Shown here one piece after another: positions 19,504 to 27,917 of a DNA stretch of 64,000 bases. Each line of letters starts with the position of its first letter. The first letter of the stretch is position 1. The stretch is from NCBI RefSeq assembly GCF_002140715.2, contig NZ_NGLE02000001.1:1833001-1897000 (forward strand), given 5' to 3'. The position numbers and the translations under genes are program-made. Source of the DNA: Enterococcus sp. 4G2_DIV0659. GTDB taxonomy: Bacteria > Bacillota > Bacilli > Lactobacillales > Enterococcaceae. The notes under the pieces are model-generated. The model had not been told where the DNA came from. It worked only from the letters and a program-made list of their open reading frames with translations, and did not search any database.

Positions 19504-20217
19504 ATGAATAAATTTCATGATATTTTTTTAGAGCTTGAAAAAGGAATTTTAGAGGGGAAATATCAACCAGGAACATTATTACCAAGTGAAAATCAATTGG
19601 TGGAACACTATTCAGTTTCTAGGGAAACAATTCGTAAAGCGTTGAATTTACTAATCAATGCAGGATATATCCAGAAGAAGCAGGGGAAAGGATCAATTGT
19701 TTTAAATGTGAGGAAATTTGACTTGCCAATTTCTGGTGTAATTAGTTATAAAGAGCTGCAAGAAGCGCAACAAATACACAGTGTAACCAGAGTGGTTGAA
19801 TTAAAAGAAGAGAAGGTTAGTGAATCATTGGCGCGTCTGACTGGTTGGAAGAAAGATGCTGCTGTTTGGCGTTTGGTTCGTCAAAGAGAAATTGATGGGG
19901 AAGTAGTGATTGTTGATATTGATTATTTACTAAAAGAAATCGTTCAAGAATTGCCAGAAGAAAGAGCTGCCGATTCCATCTATGATTATTTTGAGAATGA
20001 TTTAGGACTAGCAATCAGCTATGCGCAAAAAGAAATTACTGTTGAAACAATAACACTAGATGATAAGCGTTTGATGGATATTCAAGGAGATACTCACGTA
20101 GTTGTTGTTCGCAGTGTTGTTTGTTTGGAAGATACACGTTGCTTTGAATACACAGAATCTAGGCATCGATTGGATAAATTCAAATTTGTCGATTTCGCTA
20201 GACGTAGAAAAGGGTAA
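19504..20217 (+). CDS. GntR-family repressor, TreR-like (UTRA domain)
   Basis: 237-aa regulator. The N-terminal GntR winged helix is plain (GTLLPSENQLVEHYSVSRET, IRKALNLLINAGYIQ, residues 22-56). The FDLPISGVISYKEL junction and following UTRA effector domain match the trehalose-operon repressor subgroup, which senses trehalose 6-phosphate. It is divergent from the GH65/pgmB operon, and two palindromes of the TreR type lie in that promoter. GGAGG lies 6 bases before the ATG. It most likely represses the GH65 operon until a phosphorylated disaccharide appears. The effector is inferred from family resemblance. Confidence 0.85.
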   Translation: MNKFHDIFLELEKGILEGKYQPGTLLPSENQLVEHYSVSRETIRKALNLLINAGYIQKKQGKGSIVLNVRKFDLPISGVISYKELQEAQQIHSVTRVVELKEEKVSESLARLTGWKKDAAVWRLVRQREIDGEVVIVDIDYLLKEIVQELPEERAADSIYDYFENDLGLAISYAQKEITVETITLDDKRLMDIQGDTHVVVVRSVVCLEDTRCFEYTESRHRLDKFKFVDFARRRKG

Positions 20218-20252
20218 GTAAAAGAGTAGTTATTTCTAGGAGATGAACAACT

Positions 20253-21038
20253 ATGTATGTAGGTATAATTTATTTCATTGTTATTATTTTAGCGAATACG
20301 GTAGGGGCTATTTCTGGTATGGGCGGTGGAGTAATCATAAAACCTGTATTAGACACATTGCATTTTCATCCGCTAGCGGCTATTTCGTTTTATTCAAGTG
20401 TGGCAGTGTTTACGATGTCGATTGTTTCCACTTTGAAACAGATGAAAAACGGTCTGAAATTGCAAATTCCAATTGCGGCTTTTGTCTCGATAGGTTCTAT
20501 CGTTGGCGGAATTATTGGAAATACTGTTTTTGAATCATTGCTACGTCTGCTTTCTGATGAAAAGTATGTTCAGCTGATTCAGATTATTCTGACGATCATA
20601 ACGTTGCTTTTTGCTTTTTTTTATACGAAAGTCGGAGGAGAACGTTCTTTTGATTTGTCACATCCTATCTGGTATGTGACTGTGGGTTTATTTTTAGGGT
20701 TTATCTCCACTTTATTGGGTATTGGTGGAGGTCCAATCAATGTTGCTTTGTTAATGCTCTGTTTTGGCGTGGCCATCAAAGAAGCTACCGTCTATTCGAT
20801 TATTACGATTTTTTTCTCACAAGCCGCAAAGTTAGTAACGATTGGGCAATCGACAGGCTTTGACCGTTTTGATTTAGACATATTATGGTATGTTATTCCA
20901 GCAGCAATTGTGGGTGGTTTTGTAGGAGCTTTAATCAGTGGTAAGATCTCTTCAAAGCGAGTGACACAAGTCTATCAAGTTGTTATTTTTTTGGTGTTGT
21001 TGCTTAATTTATGGAATGGAATACAATTATTTATCTAA
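20253..21038 (+). CDS. TSUP-family permease (TauE/SafE)
   Basis: 261-aa membrane protein with about eight hydrophobic helices. It has the two internal repeats typical of TauE/SafE permeases: NTVGAISGMGGGVIIKP near residue 13 and FISTLLGIGGGPINV near residue 153, each with the G-x-G-G-G turn. Members export or import sulfite, sulfoacetate or other small organosulfur or carboxylate anions; the substrate here is unknown. It follows the GntR gene by 35 bases with its own AGGAG site and may be cotranscribed, but no functional link to the sugar operon is evident. Confidence 0.85.
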   Translation: MYVGIIYFIVIILANTVGAISGMGGGVIIKPVLDTLHFHPLAAISFYSSVAVFTMSIVSTLKQMKNGLKLQIPIAAFVSIGSIVGGIIGNTVFESLLRLLSDEKYVQLIQIILTIITLLFAFFYTKVGGERSFDLSHPIWYVTVGLFLGFISTLLGIGGGPINVALLMLCFGVAIKEATVYSIITIFFSQAAKLVTIGQSTGFDRFDLDILWYVIPAAIVGGFVGALISGKISSKRVTQVYQVVIFLVLLLNLWNGIQLFI

Positions 21039-21063
21039 TGAGATAAGGAGGTTGGCGCTAGTT

Positions 21064-21492
21064 GTGGAGTATTATGTAAAACAGTTTTCTCAATTGACGA
21101 CGAAACAATTTTTTGAGATTGTCAAACTGCGTATTGCGGTATTTGTAGTGGAACAACATTGTCCCTATCAAGAAGTGGATGATGGGGATGAACAGGCTTG
21201 GCATACCTGGTTGCAAGACGATATGGACATTGTTGGGTATACACGAATCATTGATAAAGAGACCTACATCACGTTTGGCAGGGTAATCATACATCCTGAT
21301 TACCGAAAGCAAGGATTAGGAAATAAACTAATTGAAAAGACGTTGAAAGTTATTGAAGAAAACTACCCAAATCGCCCAATCATTATAAGTGCTCAGGCGC
21401 ATCTCGTAGCATTTTACGGTGCTTTTGGATTTGAAGTAAGCTCAGATATTTACTTAGAAGATGACATTCCTCATATTCAGATGAAAAAATAA
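21064..21492 (+). CDS. GNAT-family acetyltransferase, ElaA-like
   Basis: 142-aa N-acetyltransferase. The ElaA-type N-terminus (F-F-E-I-V-K-L-R-I-A-V-F-V-V-E-Q, about residues 14-29, then YQEVDDGD) and the acetyl-CoA loop (FGRVIIHPDYRKQGLGNKLI, about 67-86) are present. The C-terminal YGAFGFE segment fits the family. The best start is the GTG at 21064, 12 bases after AAGGAGG; nearer in-frame codons sit too close to that site. It begins 26 bases after the TSUP gene. Substrate unknown. Confidence 0.85.
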   Translation: MEYYVKQFSQLTTKQFFEIVKLRIAVFVVEQHCPYQEVDDGDEQAWHTWLQDDMDIVGYTRIIDKETYITFGRVIIHPDYRKQGLGNKLIEKTLKVIEENYPNRPIIISAQAHLVAFYGAFGFEVSSDIYLEDDIPHIQMKK

Positions 21493-21561
21493 AAACATAC
21501 TAAGAACTAGAGGGTAAACTCATTCGTCGATAAGTTTACCGTCTAATCTTAGTATGTTTTG
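21491..21561. terminator. Bidirectional terminator
   Basis: Long hairpin: outer arms AAAACATACTAAGA / TCTTAGTATGTTTT, inner arms GGTAAACT / AGTTTACC. It sits between the convergent GNAT and mscL genes with A and T tracts on both sides. Confidence 0.85.
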
Positions 21562-21562
21562 T

Positions 21563-21997
21563 TTACTTTTCGACAGAGTCTTTGATTGATGTTTTTGCTG
21601 CATTTTGCTCTGCTAATAAATCACGAATTTGCTCTAAATACTCGTCAGTGGTAGGGCCAGTAAGTTCTTCTTCCTCTGCTTGAGGTGTCTTTTTCATTTT
21701 GTTTACAGCTTTTACGATCAAGAATAAAACAAAGGCGGTAATTAAAAATGTAATAAGGGCACTGATCACATCGCCAATGTTAAATGAAACACCTTTTACA
21801 GTGAATACTAAAGCTCCTAACGCGTCATCTGCACTTTTTGCTCCTGTCGTTAAGACAAAGACTAAGCTAACTAATGGTGTGATTAAGCCATTAACGATTT
21901 GGGTAACAATTGCGGTAAACGCAGAACCAATCACGACCCCAACTGCCAAATCAAGGACATTGCCGCGCATAATAAATTCTTTAAATTCTTTAATCAA
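21563..21997 (-). CDS. mscL: Large-conductance mechanosensitive channel
   Basis: 144-aa membrane protein that opens under high membrane tension to release solutes on osmotic downshock. The N-terminal amphipathic helix and first transmembrane helix (FIMRGNVLDLAVGVVIGSAF, about residues 8-27), the G-D-V second helix start (NIGDVISALITFLITAFVLF) and the C-terminal cytoplasmic helix (EYLEQIRDLLAEQ) are all typical, and the length is normal. GGAG precedes the ATG. Monocistronic by context. Confidence 0.95.
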   Translation of the reverse strand: MIKEFKEFIMRGNVLDLAVGVVIGSAFTAIVTQIVNGLITPLVSLVFVLTTGAKSADDALGALVFTVKGVSFNIGDVISALITFLITAFVLFLIVKAVNKMKKTPQAEEEELTGPTTDEYLEQIRDLLAEQNAAKTSIKDSVEK

Positions 21998-22198
21998 AAA
22001 ATTCTCCTCCTTCTCTCAAAATTTAGTATACAAAAAAATGCGGAAAATTGAAATGAAAGACTCTTATCATAAAGGAAAGACTGCTTAGCTGTGCTATAAT
22101 TAAATAGATGTACTAAAAATTAAAAAAACAATTAAATATGGCCAAATGATTGTCTTTCGTTTTAGGCCTTACCATGATAAAAAAGAGGAGCTGACAAG

Positions 22199-23467
22199 AT
22201 GCCGATTGCATTAGCACAAGGAGTCAACTTACATGTTGTTCCAACAGAAAAATACAAGACTGTGCGTATTTTAGTTCGTTTTAATACGCGATTGAATAAA
22301 GAAACGATTACCAAGCGAACGTTGTTATCTAGCTTACTTGAAACAAATAGTTTGAACTATCCAAGCCAAGTGAAATTAAGTGAAAAATTAGCAGAATTGT
22401 ATGGTGCTAGTTTTGGAATCAATGTTAATAAAAAAGGAAATTTACATTGGCTGAATGTATCGATGAATTTAGTAAATGATCAATATCTGGAAAGCGGTCA
22501 AGTTTTAGCAGGTGCAGTTGACTTTATCAAAGAGATATTATTTTATCCCAATATTATTGATGGGAAATTTGAAGCAGAAACGTTCCAACGTGAAAAAGAA
22601 AACTTACGAGCATATTATGAAAGCATATCAGAAGACAAACAAGTATATTCATCATTAGCGTTACAAAATCTTTATTTCAGTCGTTCGGAAGATCAAAAAA
22701 TTCCTAGTTTCGGTACAATTGAAGATTTAGAAAAAGAGACAACAGAAAGTATTGCCAACTATTACAAACAGATGATTCAAGAAGATCAAGTAGATATCTT
22801 CGTTCTTGGCGATGTGGATGAAACAACGGTTGCTACACTCTTTAAAGCATTACCATTTGAAGATCGTGGGGCAGGTGTTGCGGATATTTTTTATGCACAA
22901 TCATCTAGAAATGTGATTGAAGAGCGTTCACAACAAGAACCATTAGCCCAATCAAAATTGAATTTAGGCTATCATACGGATGTTTATTATGGTGATGAGA
23001 ATTATTTTGCGTTGCAGATCTTTAATGGTGTTTTCGGAGGGTTTCCACATTCTAAATTATTTATGAATGTTCGTGAAAAAGAAAATCTTGCTTACTATGC
23101 ATCTAGCAGCGTTGATACATTTCGTGGTTTTTTGAGTGTACAAACGGGGATTGATGGTAAAAATCGCAATCAAGTTTTACACTTAATCGCTACAGAATTA
23201 GAAAATATCCGTCAAGGGAATGTCACAGATTTAGAAATCCATCAGACTAAAGCCATGCTGAAAAATCAATATTTACTTTCTCTGGACAATGCGGGTGCTG
23301 TGTTAGAAAATAAATATTTGACTGACTTGATTCCTCACCTCCTCTTAGAAGATGAAGAGTGGATTCGTCGAATGGAAGCTGTAACGTTAGCGGATATTCA
23401 ACGAGTAGCCAAACGAATCCAGTTACAAGCTATTTTCTTTTTGGAAGGAGAAATGAGCAATGCATAA
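22199..23467 (+). CDS. ymfF: M16-like peptidase homologue YmfF (non-catalytic partner type)
   Basis: 422-aa protein of the insulinase/pitrilysin M16 family, the first of the paired YmfF/YmfH genes found together in many Firmicutes. The N-terminal half lacks the zinc-binding H-x-x-E-H inverted motif, as usual for this partner. The C-terminal half keeps the family's G-Y-H...G-G-F-P-H-S-K-L-F-M-N-V-R-E-K-E-N-L-A-Y pattern (about residues 260-300). AGGAG lies about 5 bases before the ATG. Its last bases ATGCATAA also hold the expected start of ymfH, so the pair should be translationally coupled. The substrate is unknown; homologues have been linked to peptide signalling and processing. Confidence 0.87.
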   Translation: MPIALAQGVNLHVVPTEKYKTVRILVRFNTRLNKETITKRTLLSSLLETNSLNYPSQVKLSEKLAELYGASFGINVNKKGNLHWLNVSMNLVNDQYLESGQVLAGAVDFIKEILFYPNIIDGKFEAETFQREKENLRAYYESISEDKQVYSSLALQNLYFSRSEDQKIPSFGTIEDLEKETTESIANYYKQMIQEDQVDIFVLGDVDETTVATLFKALPFEDRGAGVADIFYAQSSRNVIEERSQQEPLAQSKLNLGYHTDVYYGDENYFALQIFNGVFGGFPHSKLFMNVREKENLAYYASSSVDTFRGFLSVQTGIDGKNRNQVLHLIATELENIRQGNVTDLEIHQTKAMLKNQYLLSLDNAGAVLENKYLTDLIPHLLLEDEEWIRRMEAVTLADIQRVAKRIQLQAIFFLEGEMSNA

Positions 23468-24751
23468 AAAGAATACCCACAAATTAAAGAAGTTCTGTAT
23501 ACAGAAGTTTTGCCTAATGGGCTGACTGTTTATTTACTACCTAAAAAAGACTATAACAAAACGTATGGACTGTTTACGACGAACTATGGATCAATCGACA
23601 ACGAATTTGTGCCGATAGGTGAGAAGGATTTTGTGAAAGTGCCTGATGGGATTGCTCACTTTCTTGAACATAAAATGTTTGAAAAAGAAGAAGGTGACGT
23701 TTTTCAGCAATTTGGACGTCAAGGTGCGTCAGCCAATGCGTTTACAAGTTTTACAAAAACAAGTTATCTTTTTTCAACGACAGATCAAGTGGAGAAAAAT
23801 TTAGAAACGTTATTAAATTTTGTGCAAGAGCCTTATTTTACAAAAGAAACGGTTGATAAGGAAAAAGGGATTATTGGACAAGAAATCCAAATGTATTTGG
23901 ACGATTCTAATTGGCGTTTATTCTTTGGTACATTAGGGAATCTGTATCCAAAACATCCATTGCATATTGATATTGCGGGAACAGTAGAAAGCATCGGTGA
24001 AATCACTGCTGAGGATTTATATACGTGCTATAACACCTTTTATCATCCAAGCAACATGACATTATTTGTTGTGGGCAAGATGGAACCAGAATCGATGATG
24101 GCGTTTATTCGCGACAATCAATCGGCTAAAACATTTGCAAAAGCTCAACCGATCAAACGTCACTTTCCAAAAGAAACGACGGCAGACATTATCAAAGAAA
24201 GTTCTTTAGAAATGGCTATCAGTCGACCAAAAGTGATCGTTGGGCTAAAAGGCTTAGACGAAACACCAGCGACGGGGAAAGAATTACTTAAATACAAATT
24301 AACTGCGAATTTACTATTTCAACTATTATTCGGTAATACATCACAAAACTATTTAAATTTGTATAATGAAGGACTGTTAGATGATAGTTTTGGGTATGAG
24401 TTTAATTTGGATCGAAGCTTCCATTTTGCTGATTTTGGCGGAGATAGTGATCATCCAGAAGAGTTAGCAGAACGAATTGAAGAGATTCTTCTGACGGCTA
24501 ACCAAAGCACAGAGGTAACAGAAACCAACTTATCATTGCTGAAGAAAAAAATGATTGGCAAATATTTCCAATCATTGAATTCACTAGAATACATTGCTAA
24601 CCAATTCTCACAATCATTATATGGTGAAACGACATTATTTGATACACCAGAAGTGATTGAGAGCATTCAAATGTCTGATGTGAGAACATTTGCACAAACA
24701 TTTATTCAAAAGGACGGGTTAAGTCGTTTTTATATGTATCCTAAAAAATAA
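23460..24751 (+). CDS. ymfH: M16 zinc protease YmfH, apparent 1-base frameshift at the N-terminus
   Basis: Catalytic partner of the pair. The zinc motif H-F-L-E-H with downstream Glu is present (GIAHFLEHKMFEKEEGD), as are the family N-terminus (EYPQIKEVLYTEVLPNGLTV) and C-terminal domain. The expected start is the ATG at 23460, coupled to the ymfF stop and 9 bases after AAGGAG. However, the ATG frame reads M-H-K-K-N and ends after 21 codons, because the A tract at 23466-23470 has five As where six would give M-H-K-K-E-Y-P-Q. Without that base the first usable codon in the long frame is the TTG at 23510, which has no ribosome site and would remove about 17 residues. This is a real mutation or a homopolymer sequencing error; I favour the latter. 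Confidence 0.85.
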
Positions 24752-25062
24752 AAATAATCTATTTTTTGATTTAGTAAGTATATAGTATATAGAGTCGCTT
24801 TTTTTAGTGTTGGCTGAGTAGTATAAAAGTTTTTTACGATGTTGCTAGAAAAAAATTAAAAAAGTCCGATATTTAGATAAAAACTTTCAAAAATGTTATC
24901 CTCATTGCTATTTTTTTATGGTATGCTTAGATGAGGTTAAGGCAAAGAAAAAGTAAGAGGTACAAGCTATTCAGAATTTTTTTGCCATGTAGAAAGTAAC
25001 AACTAGATTGCCTGTAAGAAAGACAATACTGATAAAATAGACAGACTGGAGAAGATGGACGA
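24752..25062. other. Intergenic region, ymfH to rodZ
   Basis: About 310 AT-rich bases. I see no ORF with a ribosome site and no clear terminator hairpin. The rodZ ribosome site (CTGGAG) lies at the end and its promoter should be in the second half, but no hexamer pair stands out. Confidence 0.4.
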
Positions 25063-25998
25063 GTGGCCAGTGTAAATATAGGAAAAAAATTAAGAGATGC
25101 ACGACTGCAGAGAAATATGTCATTAGATGAACTGCAGCAAATAACTAAAACACAAAAACGCTATTTAGTAGCGATTGAAGAAAATGACTTTGATTCTATG
25201 CCAGGAACTTTTTATGTGAGAGCATTTATTCGTCAATATGCGAGTGCAGTAGGGTTGGATGGCAATGAATTAGTAGAAATTTATGATGGTAAAGATGAAC
25301 CAGAAGAGATAGAGCCAGCGATTCACTATCAAACATTGGATGAATCACGTACCCAGATGTATGATGATGATAATCAGGTAAAGCAGTTTATGCGTAGCTT
25401 GCCTGCAATTATTTTTTCTTTGATTGGTTTGGCTATTGCTGTTGTTGTTTTTTATATTACTTGGCAAGATCGACAATCAAGTCCGATCATCAATACGCCG
25501 ACTTCTGAAATAATCAGAGAATCTTCTTCGATGCCAGTTACTGAATCAAGCCAAACAACTGCTTCAAGTAGTGCAGATTCTTCAAGTTCAAGTTCTTCAT
25601 CGGAGCCTAAAGTATCGGCAGAAGTGAACTTCTTGAATGAATCAGGAGTTACGGTTAACATGAGTGCGACGAATGTATCAACTCCAGCCAAACTTGAGTT
25701 TAGTGCAACGGCAGGACCGTGTTGGGTTGGTGTGTATATTGCAACCGCTGAAAACGCAGATAATGGTTATTTCTTCCAAAAGACTGTTCAACCAGGTCAA
25801 GCACAATCTGTTGATATTCCAGAAGGAACGGCTCAACTCGTTATCAGCTTTGGTGCTTCTGAGTATATTGAATTTAAATTAAATGGTCAAAAAGCAGAGT
25901 TTAATCCTAGTAATTCTGGAATTGGACCGAGAAATATCAATATGACTCTTGCTTATGCGCAGCAACAACCAGAACAGTCGCAACAACCGCCACAATAA
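25063..25998 (+). CDS. rodZ: RodZ-like cytoskeletal/cell-shape protein
   Basis: 311-aa bitopic membrane protein that links the MreB-type or divisome cell-wall machinery to the membrane. It has an N-terminal XRE-type helix-turn-helix (GKKLRDARLQRNMSLDELQQ, about residues 7-26, then K-T-Q-K-R-Y-L-V-A-I-E), with F-Y-V-R-A-F-I-R-Q-Y-A near residue 50. One transmembrane helix spans about residues 113-135, followed by a Ser-rich linker (about 150-182) and a C-terminal DUF4115-like beta domain ending in a Gln/Pro tail. The start is the GTG at 25063 after GGAG; a nearby ATG is in another frame and stops at once. pgsA follows, the usual neighbour. Confidence 0.9.
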   Translation: MASVNIGKKLRDARLQRNMSLDELQQITKTQKRYLVAIEENDFDSMPGTFYVRAFIRQYASAVGLDGNELVEIYDGKDEPEEIEPAIHYQTLDESRTQMYDDDNQVKQFMRSLPAIIFSLIGLAIAVVVFYITWQDRQSSPIINTPTSEIIRESSSMPVTESSQTTASSSADSSSSSSSSEPKVSAEVNFLNESGVTVNMSATNVSTPAKLEFSATAGPCWVGVYIATAENADNGYFFQKTVQPGQAQSVDIPEGTAQLVISFGASEYIEFKLNGQKAEFNPSNSGIGPRNINMTLAYAQQQPEQSQQPPQ

Positions 25999-26042
25999 TT
26001 TATAATTAGAAAAAACAATTATTCTATTTTTTATGATAGAAG

Positions 26043-26104
26043 ATGAGCGAGAAAAAAGCTGACGATGAGGTAAAGAAGTCATTGTTGTCTTTTTTCTCGC
26101 TCAT
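26043..26104. terminator. Stem-loop between rodZ and pgsA
   Basis: Perfect 15-bp arms ATGAGCGAGAAAAAA / TTTTTTCTCGCTCAT around a 32-base loop, 44 bases after rodZ. The T run is inside the stem, so it may attenuate rather than fully stop transcription into pgsA. Confidence 0.55.
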
Positions 26105-26217
26105 TTCTCGGAGCTAAATAGTTTCATTTTAGATCTCATAAGAAGAATTGGCATTTTTCGTGACAGTTTTTAAGAGATAACGTAAAATGAAGTAGGAAAA
26201 GAGAGGGGCAATAAGCA

Positions 26218-26796
26218 TTGAATTTACCAAATAAATTAACCGTTATTAGAATATTTATGATTCCCATTTTTATTATTGTTGTGAGTGTACCAATGGATTG
26301 GGGCGACATTACAATTGCAGGAACGACATTAGCTCTAACACAATTCGTCGGAGCTATTATATTTGCCGTTGCAAGCATTACTGATTGGCTGGATGGGAAG
26401 ATTGCACGAGCACGTGGTTTAGTCACAAATTTTGGCAAATTTGCAGATCCGTTAGCAGATAAAATGTTGGTGATGACGGCATTTATTGTTTTAGTTGGAC
26501 AGCAAAAAGCACCTGCTTGGGTAGTGGCAATCATCGTTTGTAGAGAATTAGCTGTGACAGGTTTACGATTGTTGTTAGTCGAAGGCGGCGAGGTTATGGC
26601 TGCTGCTTGGCCGGGGAAAGTAAAAACAGCAACACAAATGATTGCCATTATTTTACTATTTATTAATAACATCCCATTTGCAGCGATCGGTTTTCCATTA
26701 GATCAAATCATGTTGTATCTATGTTTATTGTTTACGATTTATTCAGGTGTTGATTATTTTGTGAAAAATGCGAATGTTTTTAAAGGCTCAATGTAG
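26218..26796 (+). CDS. pgsA: CDP-diacylglycerol-glycerol-3-phosphate 3-phosphatidyltransferase
   Basis: 192-aa integral membrane enzyme making phosphatidylglycerol phosphate, the committed step to phosphatidylglycerol. The CDP-alcohol phosphotransferase signature D-G-x2-A-R-x8-G-x3-D-x3-D is complete within residues about 58-82 (DWLDGKIARARG, then NFGKFADPLADK). It has several hydrophobic helices and the start M-N-L-P-N-K-L-T-V-I-R. The start codon is TTG, 10 bases after GAGAGGGG; no ATG fits better. Confidence 0.95.
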   Translation: MNLPNKLTVIRIFMIPIFIIVVSVPMDWGDITIAGTTLALTQFVGAIIFAVASITDWLDGKIARARGLVTNFGKFADPLADKMLVMTAFIVLVGQQKAPAWVVAIIVCRELAVTGLRLLLVEGGEVMAAAWPGKVKTATQMIAIILLFINNIPFAAIGFPLDQIMLYLCLLFTIYSGVDYFVKNANVFKGSM

Positions 26797-26822
26797 TAGT
26801 TAGTTACTTTTTTATTAGCAAG

Positions 26823-26869
26823 ATCTATCAATTTTACTCTATTTTTGAGTAAAATTGATAGATTTTTTT
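26823..26869 (+). terminator. Rho-independent terminator of pgsA
   Basis: Perfect 17-bp stem ATCTATCAATTTTACTC / GAGTAAAATTGATAGAT, 7-base loop, then TTTTTT. Confidence 0.92.
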
Positions 26870-26973
26870 ATTATATTTACTTTTTTTTTAGCTAAATAGA
26901 GTATTCAAACCCTTGATAAATCAGCTTTTTTCAAAAAATTCTTAGTATTTCTAAAAATTTGAGACTACTATTT

Positions 26974-27039
26974 ATAAAATAATAGTTTACTTTTTAGAAA
27001 AGACTGAGTATAATCTGTGTATCGGAACTATTATTTTAT
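26974..27039. repeat. 14-bp perfect inverted repeat enclosing a promoter
   Basis: Arms ATAAAATAATAGTT (26974-26987) and AACTATTATTTTAT (27026-27039) are exact inverted copies 38 bases apart. They flank the -35/-10 of the secreted repeat-protein gene. A looping operator or a 5'-leader element is possible; chance in AT-rich DNA is less likely at this length. Confidence 0.6.
26986..27014 (+). promoter_or_regulatory. Putative promoter of the secreted repeat-protein gene
   Basis: -35 TTTACT (26986-26991), 17-base spacer, perfect -10 TATAAT (27009-27014). Confidence 0.6.
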
Positions 27040-27083
27040 GAACAGTAGTATTCGAACAAAAAAATAAATTGGAGGAATTTATA

Positions 27084-27749
27084 ATGAACAAATTTGTAAA
27101 AGGTGCAGTAGTTGCTGGTTTAGCTTTATCAATCGGAGGAACAGGGTTTTTAGCAACAGCGACTCAAGCGCACGCTAACTCAGCTCAATTGGTAGACAAT
27201 ACTGCAAAAATCAATGCGTTACTTCAAGAAAAACAAGAATTGATCAACAAGAAAAAAGTAAGCCGTGATTGGCAAGAGCAAAAAGCATTAGGCATTCGTA
27301 TCGGTGAAATCGAACGTGAAATTCAAGTATTGAAAAAAGGCGGTTCAACAAGTGGTTCAACAGGCAACACAACAACTCCATCAACACCAGTTGAAGATAC
27401 AGCAGCAAAAATCAATGCATTAATCCAAGAAAAACAAGAATTAATCAATAAGAAAAAAGTAAGTCGCGATCCACAAGAACAAAAAGCATTAGGTATCCGT
27501 ATTGGCGAAATCGAACGTGAAATCCAAGCATTGAAAAATGGCGCTTCTACAGGTGGTTCAACAGGCAACACAACAGCACCATCAACACCAGTTGAAGATA
27601 ACACTGCAAAAATCAATGCATTAATCCAAGAAAAACAAGAATTGATCAACAAGAAAAAAGTATCACGTGATAAAAACGAACAAAAAGCATTAGGTAAACA
27701 AATCGATCAAATCGAAAAAGAAATTAAACAATTAAAGAAAAACAAATAA
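27084..27749 (+). CDS. Secreted protein of three tandem charged-helix repeats
   Basis: 221-aa exported protein of unknown function. A signal peptide (KGAVVAGLALSIGGTGFLAT, cleavage near A-H-A-N about residue 32) is followed by three near-identical units. Each has the pattern A-K-I-N-A-L-x-Q-E-K-Q-E-L-I-N-K-K-K-V-S, then an E-Q-K-A-L-G segment and a final charged helix. The units are separated by Ser/Thr/Gly/Pro linkers ending STPVED. The units look like short helical hairpins or coiled coils. There is no LPxTG signal, membrane anchor or recognised domain, so the product is probably released or wall-associated by charge. The ATG at 27084 lies 8 bases after GGAGG. Monocistronic, with promoter and terminator. 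Confidence 0.85.
   Translation: MNKFVKGAVVAGLALSIGGTGFLATATQAHANSAQLVDNTAKINALLQEKQELINKKKVSRDWQEQKALGIRIGEIEREIQVLKKGGSTSGSTGNTTTPSTPVEDTAAKINALIQEKQELINKKKVSRDPQEQKALGIRIGEIEREIQALKNGASTGGSTGNTTAPSTPVEDNTAKINALIQEKQELINKKKVSRDKNEQKALGKQIDQIEKEIKQLKKNK
27204..27746 (+). repeat. Tandem 201-bp repeats inside the secreted-protein gene
   Basis: The A-K-I-N codons recur at 27204, 27405 and 27606, an exact 201-bp (67-codon) period. Two full units and a third lacking the linker are present, with mostly synonymous or few-base differences, pointing to recent duplication or ongoing recombination. Confidence 0.9.
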
Positions 27750-27821
27750 AAAGAGTTAATCCCAACTATTACTAATTTTCAACTTTCTTACCCAAATTTG
27801 TGTGAAGCATATAAAATAAAA

Positions 27822-27866
27822 GAGCCTTATCCAAAACGAATTTTCCGTTTTGGGTAAGGCTTTTTG
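27822..27866. terminator. Terminator downstream of the repeat-protein gene
   Basis: Stem AGCCTTATCCAAAACG / CGTTTTGGGTAAGGCT with one mismatch and a 7-base loop, then TTTTT. The A-rich left flank could also serve the convergent carboxypeptidase gene. Confidence 0.88.
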
Positions 27867-27917
27867 TGATCTGCTTGATGAAAAAGAACAAACATTCGAA
27901 GGCTGATTCTGTTTAGA

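Noticed and set aside
23460..23471. Programmed -1 frameshift in ymfH
   Set aside because: The site is T-AAA-AAG with only five As; the P-site codon would re-pair with TAA, so simultaneous slippage is not supported.
27204..27746. CRISPR-like array
   Set aside because: The period is 201 bp, in frame and coding, and there are no short repeats with unique spacers or cas genes.
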